From: Enterobacter chengduensis
GTDB lineage: Bacteria; Pseudomonadota; Gammaproteobacteria; Enterobacterales; Enterobacteriaceae
Direction: 5' to 3'
DNA: 64,000 nucleotides
Assembly (NCBI RefSeq): GCF_001984825.2
Contig: NZ_CP043318.1
Location: forward strand, 5,022,001 to 5,086,000
Shown here: positions 8,630 to 18,715 of the stretch, piece after piece
Layout: each line of letters starts with the position of its first letter
How positions within the stretch are numbered: the stretch's first letter is position 1
The notes under the pieces: generated by a model
What the model was told of the DNA's origin: nothing
Seen by the model: only the letters and a program-made list of their open reading frames with translations
Database searches by the model: none
Program-made: the position numbers and the translations under genes

Positions 8630-8632
8630 GGA

Positions 8633-9508
8633 ATGACGATGTACACCCTGAAAGATATCACCCGACCTTCCGGCGGTTTTGCGATGCTGGCCGTAGACCA
8701 GCGCGAAGCGATGCGCCTGATGTTTGCGGCGGCAGGCGCGCCGGTGCCGGTCACCGACCAGCACCTCACGGATTTTAAGGTTAACGCCGCCAAAATCCTG
8801 TCGCCTTACGCCTCCGCCATTCTCGTCGACCAGCAGTTCTGCTATCGCCAGATTGTGGCGCAGCAGGCCGTTGCCAAGAGCTGCGCGATGATTGTGGCCG
8901 CCGACGAGTTCATACCGGGCAACGGTATTCCGGTCGACAGCGTGGCGATCGACAAGAACATCGACGCGCAGGCGGTCAGGCGCGACGGCGGCAAGGCGCT
9001 GAAGCTGCTGGTGCTGTGGCGCAGCGATGAAGATCCGCAGCAGCGGCTGGAGATGGTGCAGGCGTTCAACACGCTGTGCCACAGCAACGGGCTGCTCAGC
9101 ATCATTGAGCCGGTGGTGCGTCCGCCGCGTCACGGTGCCGCGTTTGACCGCGAACAGGCGATTATTGATGCGGCGAAAGAGCTGGGCGACAGCGGTGCCG
9201 ACCTCTACAAAGTGGAGATGCCGCTGTTCGGAAAAGGTACGCAGCAGGCGCTGCTGGCCGCCTCGCAAAAGCTGAACGCGGAAATCAATATGCCGTGGGT
9301 GATCCTCTCTTCCGGCGTGGACGACAAGCTCTTCCCGCGCGCGGTGCAGGTTGCCATGCAGGCGGGGGCTTCCGGCTTTTTAGCCGGTCGCGCCGTGTGG
9401 TCCTCCGTGGTGGGGCTGCCGGATACGGAAATGATGCTGCGCGACGTCTCCGTGCCAAAACTGCAGCGTTTAGGTGAGATCGTCGACGAAATGATGGCTC
9501 GCCGCTAG
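8633..9508 (+). CDS. yihT: 6-deoxy-6-sulfofructose-1-phosphate aldolase
   Basis: This 291-residue class I aldolase of the LacD/YihT type cleaves sulfofructose 1-phosphate into DHAP and sulfolactaldehyde. The Schiff-base lysine is Lys193 in [13 protein letters not shown]. Other conserved blocks are [15 protein letters not shown] near the N-terminus and [13 protein letters not shown] late. Both ATG 8633 and ATG 8639 are usable; 8633 keeps the lysine at the E. coli number, while GAGGA is better spaced for 8639. It is followed after 14 bases by yihS. Confidence 0.95.
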   Translation: MTMYTLKDITRPSGGFAMLAVDQREAMRLMFAAAGAPVPVTDQHLTDFKVNAAKILSPYASAILVDQQFCYRQIVAQQAVAKSCAMIVAADEFIPGNGIPVDSVAIDKNIDAQAVRRDGGKALKLLVLWRSDEDPQQRLEMVQAFNTLCHSNGLLSIIEPVVRPPRHGAAFDREQAIIDAAKELGDSGADLYKVEMPLFGKGTQQALLAASQKLNAEINMPWVILSSGVDDKLFPRAVQVAMQAGASGFLAGRAVWSSVVGLPDTEMMLRDVSVPKLQRLGEIVDEMMARR

Positions 9509-9522
9509 GAAAGGACCCGAAC

Positions 9523-10764
9523 ATGAAATGGTTTAACACCCTGAGCCATAACCGCTGGCTCGAACAAGAGACCGACCGTATTTTGGATTTCGGTAAAAAC
9601 GCCGCCGTGCCGACCGGCTTTGGCTGGCTGGGCAATAACGGCCACGTGCGTAACGACATGGGCACGCATCTGTGGATCACCGCCCGCATGCTGCACGTGT
9701 ATGCGGTGGCGGCCAACATGGGCCGTCCCGGGGCGTATGCCCTGGTTGAGCACGGCATTAATGCCCTCAACGGCCCGCTGCGCGATAACCAGCACGGCGG
9801 CTGGTACGCCTGCGTGAACGATGAGGGCGTGATCGACGCCTCCAAGCAGGGCTATCAGCACTTCTTCGTGCTGCTGGGCGCGGCGAGCGCCGTGACCACC
9901 GGCCATCCGCAGGCGCGCAGGCTGCTGGACGACGCGATTGAGGTGATCGAGCGCTATTTCTGGAGCGAGGAAGAGCAAATGTGCCTCGAATCCTGGGACG
10001 AGGCCTTTAGCAAAACCGAGGATTACCGCGGCGGCAACGCCAACATGCACGCCGTGGAAGCCTTCCTGATCGTCTATGACGTGACGCACGACCGGAAGTG
10101 GCTCGACCGCGCCCTGCGCATCGCCTCGGTGATTATTCACGAAGTAGCGCGCAAAGGGGAGTACCGCGTTAACGAGCATTTCGACACCGACTGGAACCCG
10201 ATCCGCGATTACAACATCGACAATCCTGCCCACCGTTTCCGCGCCTACGGCGGCACGCCGGGGCACTGGATCGAGTGGGGCCGCCTGATGCTGCACCTGC
10301 GCGCCGCGCTGGAAGCCCGCTTTGAAACCCCGCCGGAGTGGCTGCTGGAAGATGCGAAAGGATTGTTCCACGCCACCATTCGCGACGCCTGGGCACCGGA
10401 CGGCGCGGACGGGTTTGTCTACTCCGTGGGCTGGGACGGCAAGCCTATCGTGCGTGAACGCGTGCGCTGGCCGATCGTCGAGGCGATGGGAACGGCTTAC
10501 GCGCTCTACACCGTGACCGGCGAGGCGCAGTACGAAGCCTGGTATCAGAGGTGGTGGGATTACTGCATCAAGTACCTGATGGATTACGAGAACGGCTCCT
10601 GGTGGCAGGAGCTGGACACCAATAACGAAGTGACGACCAAAGTCTGGGACGGCAAGCAGGATATTTACCATCTGCTGCACTGTCTGGTGATCCCTCGCCT
10701 GCCGCTGGCGCCGGGCTTAGCCCCGGCAACGGCCGCCGGCCTGCTGGATAGCCTGGCCAAATAA
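9523..10764 (+). CDS. yihS: Sulfoquinovose isomerase
   Basis: This 413-residue protein of the N-acylglucosamine 2-epimerase (AGE) fold converts sulfoquinovose to sulfofructose. It is the expected length for E. coli YihS. The repeated alpha-helical barrel motifs are visible: [13 protein letters not shown] with Arg55 soon after, [13 protein letters not shown], and [11 protein letters not shown] near the end, where His383 matches the family catalytic His. The ribosome site AAAGGACC lies before the ATG. The gene lies between the aldolase and the glycosidase; in E. coli yihR sits between yihS and yihQ, and here only 17 bases do. Confidence 0.95.
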   Translation: MKWFNTLSHNRWLEQETDRILDFGKNAAVPTGFGWLGNNGHVRNDMGTHLWITARMLHVYAVAANMGRPGAYALVEHGINALNGPLRDNQHGGWYACVNDEGVIDASKQGYQHFFVLLGAASAVTTGHPQARRLLDDAIEVIERYFWSEEEQMCLESWDEAFSKTEDYRGGNANMHAVEAFLIVYDVTHDRKWLDRALRIASVIIHEVARKGEYRVNEHFDTDWNPIRDYNIDNPAHRFRAYGGTPGHWIEWGRLMLHLRAALEARFETPPEWLLEDAKGLFHATIRDAWAPDGADGFVYSVGWDGKPIVRERVRWPIVEAMGTAYALYTVTGEAQYEAWYQRWWDYCIKYLMDYENGSWWQELDTNNEVTTKVWDGKQDIYHLLHCLVIPRLPLAPGLAPATAAGLLDSLAK

Positions 10765-10781
10765 TAAAAGACGGAGTTCTT

Positions 10782-12806
10782 ATGCGTACCCTACACAATA
10801 TTGACCTGAAAAATAACGAAAGGGGTTTCACCCTGCACTGGGAAAACCGCCTGATTTTGTCCCATAGCGCGGAAGCGCCCTGCCTGTGGATCGGCGCGGG
10901 CGAGGCCGATATCGAGATGTTTCGCGGCAACTTCAGCATCAAGGACAGGCTCAACGAAAAGATTGCCCTGACGGACGCAACCGTCACGCAGCAAAGCGCG
11001 GGCTGGGCGATCCGCTTTACCCGGGGCGACGCGGTGAGCGCGACGCTGCGGGTGGGCGTGGATGCCGAAGGCCGTCTGGAGCTGAAGCTTAACAATGATG
11101 CCACTCGCCATAACCGCATCTGGCTGCGGCTGGCGGCCCAGCCGGAAGATCATATCTACGGCTGCGGCGAGCAGTTCTCTTATTTCGATCTGCGCGGCAA
11201 GCCGTTCCCGCTGTGGACCAGCGAGCAGGGCGTGGGCCGTAACAAGCAAACCTTTGTCACCTGGCAGGCAGACTGCAAGGAGAACGCGGGCGGCGACTAC
11301 TACTGGACCTTCTTCCCGCAGCCTACCTTCGTGAGCACCCAGAAGTACTACTGCCACGTGGATAACAGCTGCTACATGAACTTCGACTTCAGCGCGCCGG
11401 ACTTCCACGAGCTTGCGTTCTGGGAAGATAACGCCACGCTGCGCTTCGACGGTGCGGAAACCTACGTCGATCTGCTGGAAAAACTGACCGACCTGCTGGG
11501 CCGACAGCCAGAACTGCCGGACTGGGTGTACGACGGCGTGACGCTGGGGATTCAGGGCGGCACCGAGGTGTGTCAGCAGAAGCTCGACGTGATGCGCAAA
11601 GGCGGCGTGAAGGTGAACGGCATCTGGGCGCAGGACTGGTCCGGCATCCGAATGACCTCCTTCGGCAAACGCGTGATGTGGAACTGGAAGTGGAACCGCG
11701 AGCTGTACCCGCAGCTTGATGCGCGTATTCAGCAGTGGAAAGAGGAAGGCGTGCAGTTCCTCTCCTATATCAACCCGTACGTTGCCAGCGATAAAGACCT
11801 GTGCGAAGAGGCGGCGAAACGCGGCTATCTGACCAAAGACGCCGACGGCAAGGACTACCACGTCGAGTTCGGTGAGTTCTACGCGGGCGTTATCGACCTG
11901 ACCAATCCGGAAGCCTACGGCTGGTACAAAGAGGTCATCAAACAGAACCTGATCGAACTGGGCTGCGGCGGCTGGATGGCAGACTTCGGGGAGTACCTGC
12001 CGACCGATACCTTCCTGCACAACGGCGTCAGCGCGGAGATCATGCACAACGCCTGGCCTGCCCTGTGGGCGAAGTGTAACTACGAGGCGCTGGAAGAGAC
12101 CGGCAAGCTCGGGGAGATCCTGTTCTTCATGCGCGCGGGCTACACCGGCAGCCAGAAGCACTCGGTGATGATGTGGGCGGGTGACCAGAACGTCGACTGG
12201 AGCCTGGACGACGGCCCGGCCTCGGTGATTCCGGCGGCGCTCTCCCTGGCGATGACCGGGCACGGCCTGCACCACAGCGACATCGGCGGCTATACCACCC
12301 TCTTCGGGATGAAGCGCAGCAAAGAGCTGCTGCTGCGCTGGTGCGATTTCAGCGCCTTCACGCCGATGATGCGCACCCATGAGGGCAACCGCCCCGGCGA
12401 CAACTGGCAGTTCGACGGCGATGCGGAAACCATCGCGCACTTCGCGCGCATGACCACCGTCTTCACCACCCTGAAGCCGTATATCAAAGCCGCCGTCGCG
12501 CAGAACGCGAAAACCGGCCTGCCGGTAATGCGCCCGCTGTTCCTGCACTACGAGGACGACGCCCGCGCCTACACGCTGAAGTACCAGTATCTGTTTGGCC
12601 GCGATCTGCTGGTGGCGCCGGTTCACGAAGAGGGGCGCACCGACTGGACGCTCTATCTGCCGCAGGACAGCTGGGTGAATGCATGGACCGGAGAAACCTG
12701 CCGGGGCGGAGAGGTGACCGTTGATGCCCCGCTCGGCAAGCCGCCGGTCTTCTATCGCCAGCACAGCGAATGGGCAGATCTGTTTAGCACCTTACGTCAT
12801 ATCTGA
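10782..12806 (+). CDS. yihQ: Sulfoquinovosidase (GH31)
   Basis: This 674-residue family 31 glycoside hydrolase releases sulfoquinovose from sulfoquinovosyl glycerol and related sulfolipid products. The nucleophile Asp401 lies in WMADFGEYLP and the acid/base Asp468 in WAGDQNVDWS; they correspond to Asp405 and Asp472 of E. coli YihQ. The sulfonate-binding pair that defines the subfamily is present as Arg297 and Trp300 in KRVMWNWKWNR. No signal peptide is seen, so it is cytoplasmic. The four-residue shift from E. coli lies in the N-terminal half. It is co-directional with yihS, 17 bases downstream. Confidence 0.95.
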   Translation: MRTLHNIDLKNNERGFTLHWENRLILSHSAEAPCLWIGAGEADIEMFRGNFSIKDRLNEKIALTDATVTQQSAGWAIRFTRGDAVSATLRVGVDAEGRLELKLNNDATRHNRIWLRLAAQPEDHIYGCGEQFSYFDLRGKPFPLWTSEQGVGRNKQTFVTWQADCKENAGGDYYWTFFPQPTFVSTQKYYCHVDNSCYMNFDFSAPDFHELAFWEDNATLRFDGAETYVDLLEKLTDLLGRQPELPDWVYDGVTLGIQGGTEVCQQKLDVMRKGGVKVNGIWAQDWSGIRMTSFGKRVMWNWKWNRELYPQLDARIQQWKEEGVQFLSYINPYVASDKDLCEEAAKRGYLTKDADGKDYHVEFGEFYAGVIDLTNPEAYGWYKEVIKQNLIELGCGGWMADFGEYLPTDTFLHNGVSAEIMHNAWPALWAKCNYEALEETGKLGEILFFMRAGYTGSQKHSVMMWAGDQNVDWSLDDGPASVIPAALSLAMTGHGLHHSDIGGYTTLFGMKRSKELLLRWCDFSAFTPMMRTHEGNRPGDNWQFDGDAETIAHFARMTTVFTTLKPYIKAAVAQNAKTGLPVMRPLFLHYEDDARAYTLKYQYLFGRDLLVAPVHEEGRTDWTLYLPQDSWVNAWTGETCRGGEVTVDAPLGKPPVFYRQHSEWADLFSTLRHI

Positions 12807-12814
12807 TAAGGCTC

Positions 12815-12836
12815 GCCCGCAGGGAAACCTGCGGGC
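12815..12836 (+). promoter_or_regulatory. Intercistronic stem-loop with GAAA tetraloop between yihQ and yihP
   Basis: A 9-base perfect stem (GCCCGCAGG with CCTGCGGGC) is closed by GAAA. There is no T-run after it, so it is more likely an mRNA stability or processing element than a terminator. Confidence 0.6.
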
Positions 12837-12851
12837 AGACGGAGAATAATA

Positions 12852-14234
12852 ATGAGTCAACATACTTCCGATCCGGCAACCCTACGCCTGCCGTTTAAAG
12901 AGAAACTCGCCTACGGGATGGGCGACCTCGGCTCGAACATCCTGCTGGATATCGGCACCCTGTATCTGCTGAAGTTTTATACCGACGTGCTGGGGCTACC
13001 GGGCACCTACGGCGGGATCATCTTCCTGATTGCCAAGTTCTTTACCGCCTTCACCGACATGGGCACCGGGATCATGCTCGACTCCCGGCGCAAGATTGGC
13101 CCGAAGGGGAAATTCCGCCCGTTCGTGCTGTACGCCGCCTTCCCGGTGACGCTGCTGGCGATTGCCAACTTCGTCGGCACGCCGTTTGAGGTCACGGGTA
13201 AGACGGTCATGGCGACCGTGCTGTTCATGCTGTACGGCCTGTTCTTCAGCATGATGAACTGTTCTTACGGCGCGATGGTGCCCGCCATGACCAAAAACCC
13301 GAACGAGCGCGCCTCGCTGGCCGCCTGGCGTCAGGGCGGCGCCACGCTGGGCCTGCTGCTCTGTACCGTGGGCTTTGTTCCGGTGATGAACCTGATTGAG
13401 GGCAACGATCGGCTTGGCTATATCTTTGCCGCCACCCTCTTCTCGCTGTTCGGGCTGTTCTTTATGTGGTGGTGCTATAAGGGCGTGACCGAGCGTTACG
13501 TCGAGACGCGGCCTGCCAATCCGGCGCAAAAGCCGGGGCTGCTGCAGTCGTTTCGCGCCATCGCCGGGAACCGTCCGCTGTTTATTCTGTGCATTGCTAA
13601 CCTGTGCACGCTGGGCGCCTTCAACGTCAAGCTCGCCATCCAGGTGTACTACACGCAGTACGTCCTGAACGACCCGCTCCTGCTGTCGTATATGGGCTTC
13701 TTCAGCATGGGCTGTATTTTTATCGGCGTCTTTATGATGCCCGGCGCGGTGCGGCGCTTCGGTAAGAAAAAGGTCTACATCAGCGGGCTGACGATTTGGG
13801 TGGCGGGCGATCTGCTCAACTACTTCTTCGGCGGCGGCTCGGTGAGCTTTGTGGCGTTCTCCTGCCTGGCCTTCTTCGGCTCCGCGTTTGTGAACAGCCT
13901 GAACTGGGCGCTGGTGTCCGATACCGTGGAGTACGGCGAGTGGCGTACCGGCGTGCGCTCCGAGGGAACGGTCTACACCGGGTTTACCTTCTTCCGCAAG
14001 GTGTCTCAGGCGCTGGCGGGCTTCTTCCCGGGGATTATGCTGACGCAGATCGGCTATGTGCCCAACGTGGCGCAGTCCGCCGGGACGGTTGAAGGGCTGC
14101 GGCAGCTGATCTTTATCTATCCGAGCCTGCTGGCGGTCATCACCATCGTGGCGATGGGCTGCTTCTACAACCTCAACGAGAAGATGTATGTGCGCATCGT
14201 CGAAGAGATTGAAATGCGCAAGCGTACGGCATAA
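12852..14234 (+). CDS. yihP: GPH-type transporter YihP, probable DHPS exporter
   Basis: This 460-residue glycoside-pentoside-hexuronide:cation symporter has about 12 transmembrane segments. It starts MSQHTSDPATLRLPFKEKLAYGMGD and ends EEIEMRKRTA, matching E. coli YihP. Typical blocks are SRRKIGPKGKFRPF, CSYGAMVPAMTKNPNERA and SLNWALVSDTVEYGEW. YihP is generally proposed to export dihydroxypropanesulfonate, the end product of the pathway; that is inferred in the literature rather than shown directly. It is about 60% similar to the next gene, yihO, an old tandem duplication. A ribosome site GACGGAG precedes the ATG. Confidence 0.9.
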   Translation: MSQHTSDPATLRLPFKEKLAYGMGDLGSNILLDIGTLYLLKFYTDVLGLPGTYGGIIFLIAKFFTAFTDMGTGIMLDSRRKIGPKGKFRPFVLYAAFPVTLLAIANFVGTPFEVTGKTVMATVLFMLYGLFFSMMNCSYGAMVPAMTKNPNERASLAAWRQGGATLGLLLCTVGFVPVMNLIEGNDRLGYIFAATLFSLFGLFFMWWCYKGVTERYVETRPANPAQKPGLLQSFRAIAGNRPLFILCIANLCTLGAFNVKLAIQVYYTQYVLNDPLLLSYMGFFSMGCIFIGVFMMPGAVRRFGKKKVYISGLTIWVAGDLLNYFFGGGSVSFVAFSCLAFFGSAFVNSLNWALVSDTVEYGEWRTGVRSEGTVYTGFTFFRKVSQALAGFFPGIMLTQIGYVPNVAQSAGTVEGLRQLIFIYPSLLAVITIVAMGCFYNLNEKMYVRIVEEIEMRKRTA

Positions 14235-14277
14235 AAGACGAGATAGCGCGCCCTACGGGGCGCTCTGAGGATCGACC

Positions 14278-15702
14278 ATGACACATAACAGTGATCCGTT
14301 AACCCTGAAATTGAGCCTGCGAGAGAAGTGCGCCTACGGGATGGGCGATTTTGGCTCGAACCTGATGCTGTGTATTGGCACGCTGTATCTGCTGAAGTTT
14401 TACACCGATGAACTGGGCCTGCCCGCGTTCTACGGCGGCATTATTTTCCTGGTGGCGAAATTCTTCACCGCGCTTACCGACATGCTGACCGGCGTGCTGC
14501 TGGACTCCCGGCGCAATATCGGCGCGAGGGGAAAATTCAGACCGTTTATTCTTTACGCTTCCGTCCCGGTGGCGCTGGTCGCGACGGCGCAGTTTATGGC
14601 CAACGACTTTAGCCTGACGGTGAAAACGGCGCTCGCCACGGTGCTCTTTATGCTGTTTGGCCTGTGCTACAGCCTGATGAACTGCTCTTACGGGGCGATG
14701 GTACCGGCCATGACCAAAAACCCCAACGAGCGCGCGCAGCTTGCCGCCTGGCGTCAGGGCGGCGCCACGGTCGGGCTGTTGCTCTGCACCGTCGGCTTTA
14801 TGCCCATTCAGGCGCTGTTCGTCCACCAGCCCTCTCTCGGTTATCTGGTGGCCGCGCTGGCGTTTGTGACGGGTGGTCTGTTCTGCATGTGGTGGTGCTA
14901 CAGCGGCGTGAAGGAGCGCTACGTGGAGCTCACGCCCGATCACCATAAGCCCGGCATTCTGAAATCGTTCTGCGCGATTTTCCGCAACCCGCCGCTGCTG
15001 GTGCTGTGCATCGCCAACCTGTGTACCCTCGCCGCCTTTAACATCAAGCTGGCGATTCAGGTCTATTACACCCAGTACGTGCTGAACGATCTGCATCTGC
15101 TGTCGTGGATGGGCTTTTTTAGCATGGGCTGCATTCTGATTGGCGTGTTTCTGGTGCCCGGCGCGGTGAAGCGCTTTGGCAAGAAGCCGGTCTATCTGGG
15201 CGGGCTGGCGCTGTGGGCGGTGGGTGACGTGCTGAACTTCTTCTGGGGGACCAGCTCCCTGCTGTTCGTGCTGTTTTCCTGCATGGCCTTCTTCGGCACG
15301 GCGTTTGTGAACAGCCTGAACTGGGCGCTGGTGCCGGATACCGTCGATTACGGCGAGTGGAAAACCGGCATCCGCGCCGAAGGGTCGGTGTACACCGGGT
15401 ATACCTTCTCGCGCAAAATATCCGCCGCCCTCGCCGGCTTCCTGCCCGGCATCATGCTGACCCAGATTGGCTACGTTCCCCATGCGGTGCAGAGCGCAGG
15501 CACGCTGCTGGGGTTGCGTCAGCTTATTTTCCTCTGGCCGTGCGGCCTGGCGATCGTGGCCGCCGTAACCATGGGGCTGTTTTATAAACTCAACGAAGCG
15601 CGCTTCGCCTTTATTATCGAGGAGATTGGAAAACGGAAAAAACAAACCGCAAATACCCCTGAGATAACCCCCAACAATAAAGCGTCAGCAGTCACTTTAT
15701 AA
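14278..15702 (+). CDS. yihO: GPH-type transporter YihO, probable sulfoquinovose importer
   Basis: This 474-residue paralogue of YihP has the same 12-helix fold and GPH motifs (DSRRNIGARGKFRPF, MNCSYGAMVPAMTKNPNERAQ, LVPDTVDYGEWKTGIRAEGS). The N-terminus (LTLKLSLREKCAYGMGDFG) and the C-terminal tail (KASAVTL) identify it as YihO rather than YihP. It is proposed to import sulfoquinovose and its glycosides. It sits between yihP and the porin gene ompL, so the uptake genes are grouped at the end of the operon. The gap to yihP holds an imperfect GCGCC/GGCGC hairpin at about 14250-14268. Confidence 0.92.
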   Translation: MTHNSDPLTLKLSLREKCAYGMGDFGSNLMLCIGTLYLLKFYTDELGLPAFYGGIIFLVAKFFTALTDMLTGVLLDSRRNIGARGKFRPFILYASVPVALVATAQFMANDFSLTVKTALATVLFMLFGLCYSLMNCSYGAMVPAMTKNPNERAQLAAWRQGGATVGLLLCTVGFMPIQALFVHQPSLGYLVAALAFVTGGLFCMWWCYSGVKERYVELTPDHHKPGILKSFCAIFRNPPLLVLCIANLCTLAAFNIKLAIQVYYTQYVLNDLHLLSWMGFFSMGCILIGVFLVPGAVKRFGKKPVYLGGLALWAVGDVLNFFWGTSSLLFVLFSCMAFFGTAFVNSLNWALVPDTVDYGEWKTGIRAEGSVYTGYTFSRKISAALAGFLPGIMLTQIGYVPHAVQSAGTLLGLRQLIFLWPCGLAIVAAVTMGLFYKLNEARFAFIIEEIGKRKKQTANTPEITPNNKASAVTL

Positions 15703-15776
15703 CAATAAATCCGGCCACTATGTCCTTCCTGTTAATCAGGAGGGAGGCCTTTCTGTACCTGATACATGGACAAATT

Positions 15777-16463
15777 ATGAAAAGAATCATTACCGTACTG
15801 ATCGTGTCGTCTGTGTCCTGCCCGGTATTCGCCGGGGCCTATGTCGAAACGCGTGAAGCCTACAACACGGCCTCTGAGCTGCACGAGGTGATCCTGCGAG
15901 CGGGATATAACTTCGATATGGGCGCGGGGCTGATGTTCACCAACGCCTATAACGTGGGGAAATGGGACGAGCTGAAGCACAGCTATAACGAAATTGAGGG
16001 GTGGTATCCGCTCTTTAAACCCACCGACAAACTCACCTTCCAGCCTGGCGGATTAATTAACGACAGCAGCACCGGTTCGGGCGGTGCGGTCTATCTGGAC
16101 ACCAATTATAAATTCGTCGACGGGTTCAACCTGACGTTTCGCTATCGCTATAACCATAACAATTACGATACGCCGGATTACAACGGGCAGATGGATAAGA
16201 ACGACACGCACGAGTTTGCCAACTACTGGAATTTCAAAGTGACGGATGCGTTTTTCTACACCTTTGAACCGCACTTTTTCCAGCGGGTGAATGATTATCA
16301 CAGCAAAAATGGCAAAGACCATCACTGGGAAATCACCAATAAATTCAGCTATAGGATCGACAGAAACTGGCTGCCGTACCTCGAGCTTCAGTGGCTGGAT
16401 AGATGGAATGATTACAACCGCGAGCAGTACCGGATTCGGTTGGGGTTACGGTATTCGTTCTAA
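15777..16463 (+). CDS. ompL: Outer-membrane porin OmpL (KdgM-like)
   Basis: This 228-residue KdgM/NanC-type 12-stranded barrel has a signal peptide cleaved around residue 19 (SCPVFA then GAYVETREAY) and a C-terminal aromatic RYSF. The ATG at 15777 was chosen over in-frame starts further upstream because the signal peptide begins there and the length agrees with E. coli OmpL. Family members pass acidic oligosaccharides, so passage of sulfonated glycosides fits the operon context. Co-directional with yihO after 74 bases. Confidence 0.9.
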   Translation: MKRIITVLIVSSVSCPVFAGAYVETREAYNTASELHEVILRAGYNFDMGAGLMFTNAYNVGKWDELKHSYNEIEGWYPLFKPTDKLTFQPGGLINDSSTGSGGAVYLDTNYKFVDGFNLTFRYRYNHNNYDTPDYNGQMDKNDTHEFANYWNFKVTDAFFYTFEPHFFQRVNDYHSKNGKDHHWEITNKFSYRIDRNWLPYLELQWLDRWNDYNREQYRIRLGLRYSF

Positions 16464-16470
16464 CAAAAAA

Positions 16471-16497
16471 GCCGCTGATTTCTCAGCGGCTTTTTTA
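16471..16497. terminator. Bidirectional terminator between ompL and typA
   Basis: The stem GCCGCTGA / TCAGCGGC (16471-16478 with 16483-16490) is flanked by A6 on the left and T6 on the right, so it serves the convergent ompL and typA transcripts. Confidence 0.9.
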
Positions 16498-16513
16498 CTA
16501 CGGATTAACCGTA

Positions 16514-18337
16514 TTAGTCTTCTTTCGCACCGCGCATAGCACGTTTACGATCGTTCTCGGTCAGGTGACGTTTACGGATACGAATTGACTGTGGAGTCAC
16601 TTCGACCAGTTCGTCATCATCGATGAATTCCAGAGCCTGCTCCAGAGTCATCTTGATCGGTGGAACCAGAACCGTTGCTTCGTCAGTACCGGACGCACGC
16701 ATGTTGGTCAGTTTCTTACCGGTCAGGCAGTTTACGGTCAGGTCGTTAGAACGACTGTGAATACCGATGATCTGGCCTTCGTAAACTTCCGCACCGTGAC
16801 CCAGGAACAGCTTACCGCGATCCTGCAGACCGAACAGCGCAAACGCAACCGCTTTACCCTGACCGTTGGAGATCAGCACGCCGTTGTTACGCTGGCCCAC
16901 TTCGCCCGGACGCACGTCGTCGTAGTGGCTGAAGGTGGAGTACAGCAGGCCGGTACCGGAGGTCATGGTCATGAACTCAGAACGGAAGCCGATCAGGCCA
17001 CGGCTTGGGATCACGTAGTCGAGACGTACGCGGCCTTTGCCATCTGGATTCATGTTTTTCAGGTCGCCTTTACGCTCGCCCAGTGCCTGCATGACAGAAC
17101 CCTGGTGCTGCTCTTCAACGTCCAGCGTTACGTTTTCGAACGGCTCTTGTTTACGGCCGTCGATTTCGCGGAAGATAACTTTCGGACGGGAAACCGCCAT
17201 CTCGAAACCTTCACGACGCATGTTTTCGATCAGAACAGACAGGTGCAGCTCACCACGACCCGAAACGCGGAATGCATCAGCGTCTTCGGTTTCTTCAACG
17301 CGCAGCGCAACGTTGTGCACCAGCTCTTTGTTCAGGCGGTCAAGGATCTGACGAGAGGTAACGAATTTACCTTCTTTGCCACAGAACGGAGAGGTGTTGA
17401 CGTTGAAGAACATGGATACGGTTGGTTCATCAACGGACAGGGCTGGCAGCGCTTCGACGTTCTGCGGATCGCAGATGGTGTCGGAGATGTTCAGTTCACC
17501 CAGACCGGTGATAGCGATGATGTCGCCCGCTTCCGCAACGTCACTCTCGATACGCTCAAGACCCAGGTGAGTCAGTACTTTACCGACTTTACCGTTACGG
17601 GTTTTGCCTTCGCTATCGATGATAGTAACCTGCTGGTTAGGCTTCACTTTACCGCGCTTGATACGACCAATGCCGATAACGCCAACGTAGTTGTTGTAGT
17701 CGAGCTGAGAGATCTGCATCTGCAGGGTGCCGTCGAGATCGACGTTTGGCGCAGGAACACGGTCAACAATCGCCTGATACAGCGGGGTCATGTCTTCAGC
17801 CATGTCTTCGTGGTCCAGACCGGCAATACCGTTCAGCGCGGAGGCGTAAACGATAGGGAAGTCCAGCTGCTCGTCGGTCGCGTCGAGGTTAACGAACAGG
17901 TCGAAGACCTGATCAACAACCCAGTCAGGACGCGCGCCAGGGCGGTCAACTTTGTTGATAACAACGATTGGCTTCAGACCATGGGCAAAAGCTTTTTTGG
18001 TCACGAAGCGCGTCTGTGGCATTGGGCCATCCATTGCGTCAACGACCAGCAGAACGGAGTCTACCATGGACATTACACGTTCAACTTCACCACCGAAGTC
18101 GGCGTGCCCTGGGGTATCAACGATGTTGATACGGTAGTCATTCCATTTAATCGCGGTGTTTTTCGCGAGGATGGTAATCCCACGCTCTTTCTCCAAATCG
18201 TTGGAGTCCATCACGCGTTCTTGGGTTTCGGCACGCGCATCAAACGTACCGGATTGCTGCAGCAGCTTATCAACCAGGGTAGTTTTACCATGGTCAACGT
18301 GCGCGATGATGGCGATGTTACGCAAATTTTCGATCAC
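16514..18337 (-). CDS. typA: Ribosome-dependent GTPase TypA/BipA
   Basis: This 607-residue translational GTPase is the usual length. G1 is [10 protein letters not shown] at residues 12-21, G3 [10 protein letters not shown], and G4 [12 protein letters not shown]. Elongation-factor-like domains III and V and the BipA-specific C-terminal domain ([15 protein letters not shown]) follow. It binds the ribosome like EF-G and aids large-subunit assembly at low temperature and under stress. It is divergent from glnA, as in E. coli; the yihL-yihM-yihN genes found beyond it in K-12 are absent and ompL follows directly. Confidence 0.97.
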   Translation of the reverse strand: MIENLRNIAIIAHVDHGKTTLVDKLLQQSGTFDARAETQERVMDSNDLEKERGITILAKNTAIKWNDYRINIVDTPGHADFGGEVERVMSMVDSVLLVVDAMDGPMPQTRFVTKKAFAHGLKPIVVINKVDRPGARPDWVVDQVFDLFVNLDATDEQLDFPIVYASALNGIAGLDHEDMAEDMTPLYQAIVDRVPAPNVDLDGTLQMQISQLDYNNYVGVIGIGRIKRGKVKPNQQVTIIDSEGKTRNGKVGKVLTHLGLERIESDVAEAGDIIAITGLGELNISDTICDPQNVEALPALSVDEPTVSMFFNVNTSPFCGKEGKFVTSRQILDRLNKELVHNVALRVEETEDADAFRVSGRGELHLSVLIENMRREGFEMAVSRPKVIFREIDGRKQEPFENVTLDVEEQHQGSVMQALGERKGDLKNMNPDGKGRVRLDYVIPSRGLIGFRSEFMTMTSGTGLLYSTFSHYDDVRPGEVGQRNNGVLISNGQGKAVAFALFGLQDRGKLFLGHGAEVYEGQIIGIHSRSNDLTVNCLTGKKLTNMRASGTDEATVLVPPIKMTLEQALEFIDDDELVEVTPQSIRIRKRHLTENDRKRAMRGAKED

Positions 18338-18444
18338 AACTTTGCCTCAGGCATTTAGAAATAGCGCGTTATTGTACACGGATTAATCGCACTACAAAAC
18401 AGGATCACAAACATCCCCCGCAAACAAGTATTGCAGAGATGCTT

Positions 18445-18460
18445 TGTGATCGCTTTCACG
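18445..18460 (+). promoter_or_regulatory. CRP site upstream of glnA (glnAp1 region)
   Basis: TGTGATCGCTTTCACG is a close match to the TGTGA-N6-TCACA consensus, 256 bases before the glnA start, at the position expected for CRP-dependent glnAp1. Confidence 0.75.
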
Positions 18461-18490
18461 GAGCGGTAAAAGGGCACTTTAACGTAAATT

Positions 18491-18537
18491 GCACCAATAT
18501 GGTGCTCAATGTTCACATTGAAGCACTATACTGGTGC
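18491..18537 (+). promoter_or_regulatory. Paired NtrC enhancer sites of glnAp2
   Basis: Two dyads, GCACCAATATGGTGC (18491-18505) and GCACTATACTGGTGC (18523-18537), fit the NtrC consensus. Their centres are 32 bases apart, three helical turns, about 100 bases upstream of the sigma-54 promoter. A third, weaker dyad, GCACTATGGTGC, lies at 18566-18577. Confidence 0.88.
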
Positions 18538-18610
18538 AACAAATCCATCGTGGTGCAGCCCTTTTGCACTATGGTGCGCATGATAACGCCTTTTTGGGGT
18601 GTTTTAAAAG

Positions 18611-18627
18611 TTGGCACAGATTTCGCT
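18611..18627 (+). promoter_or_regulatory. Sigma-54 promoter glnAp2
   Basis: TTGGCACAGATTTCGCT has GG at 18613-18614 and GC at 18625-18626 with 10 bases between, the strict -24/-12 layout. The sequence agrees with the known E. coli glnAp2 promoter. Confidence 0.92.
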
Positions 18628-18715
18628 TTATAAAAAATACATGGCACCAGCCAGTACAAACAGAAATTGAAGACCTCGTTACCACGACGACAATGACCAA
18701 TCTGGAGAGTTAAGT

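Noticed and set aside
10791..12764. Long open frame of 657 codons opposite yihQ
   Set aside because: It is a shadow of the G/C-biased third positions of yihQ. The product is compositionally odd (rich in His, Arg, Val), has no recognisable domain, and yihQ itself has all its catalytic residues. The same applies to the antisense frames opposite yihS (9505-10680), yihO (14299-15645), typA (16757-18358) and glnA (18710-20092).
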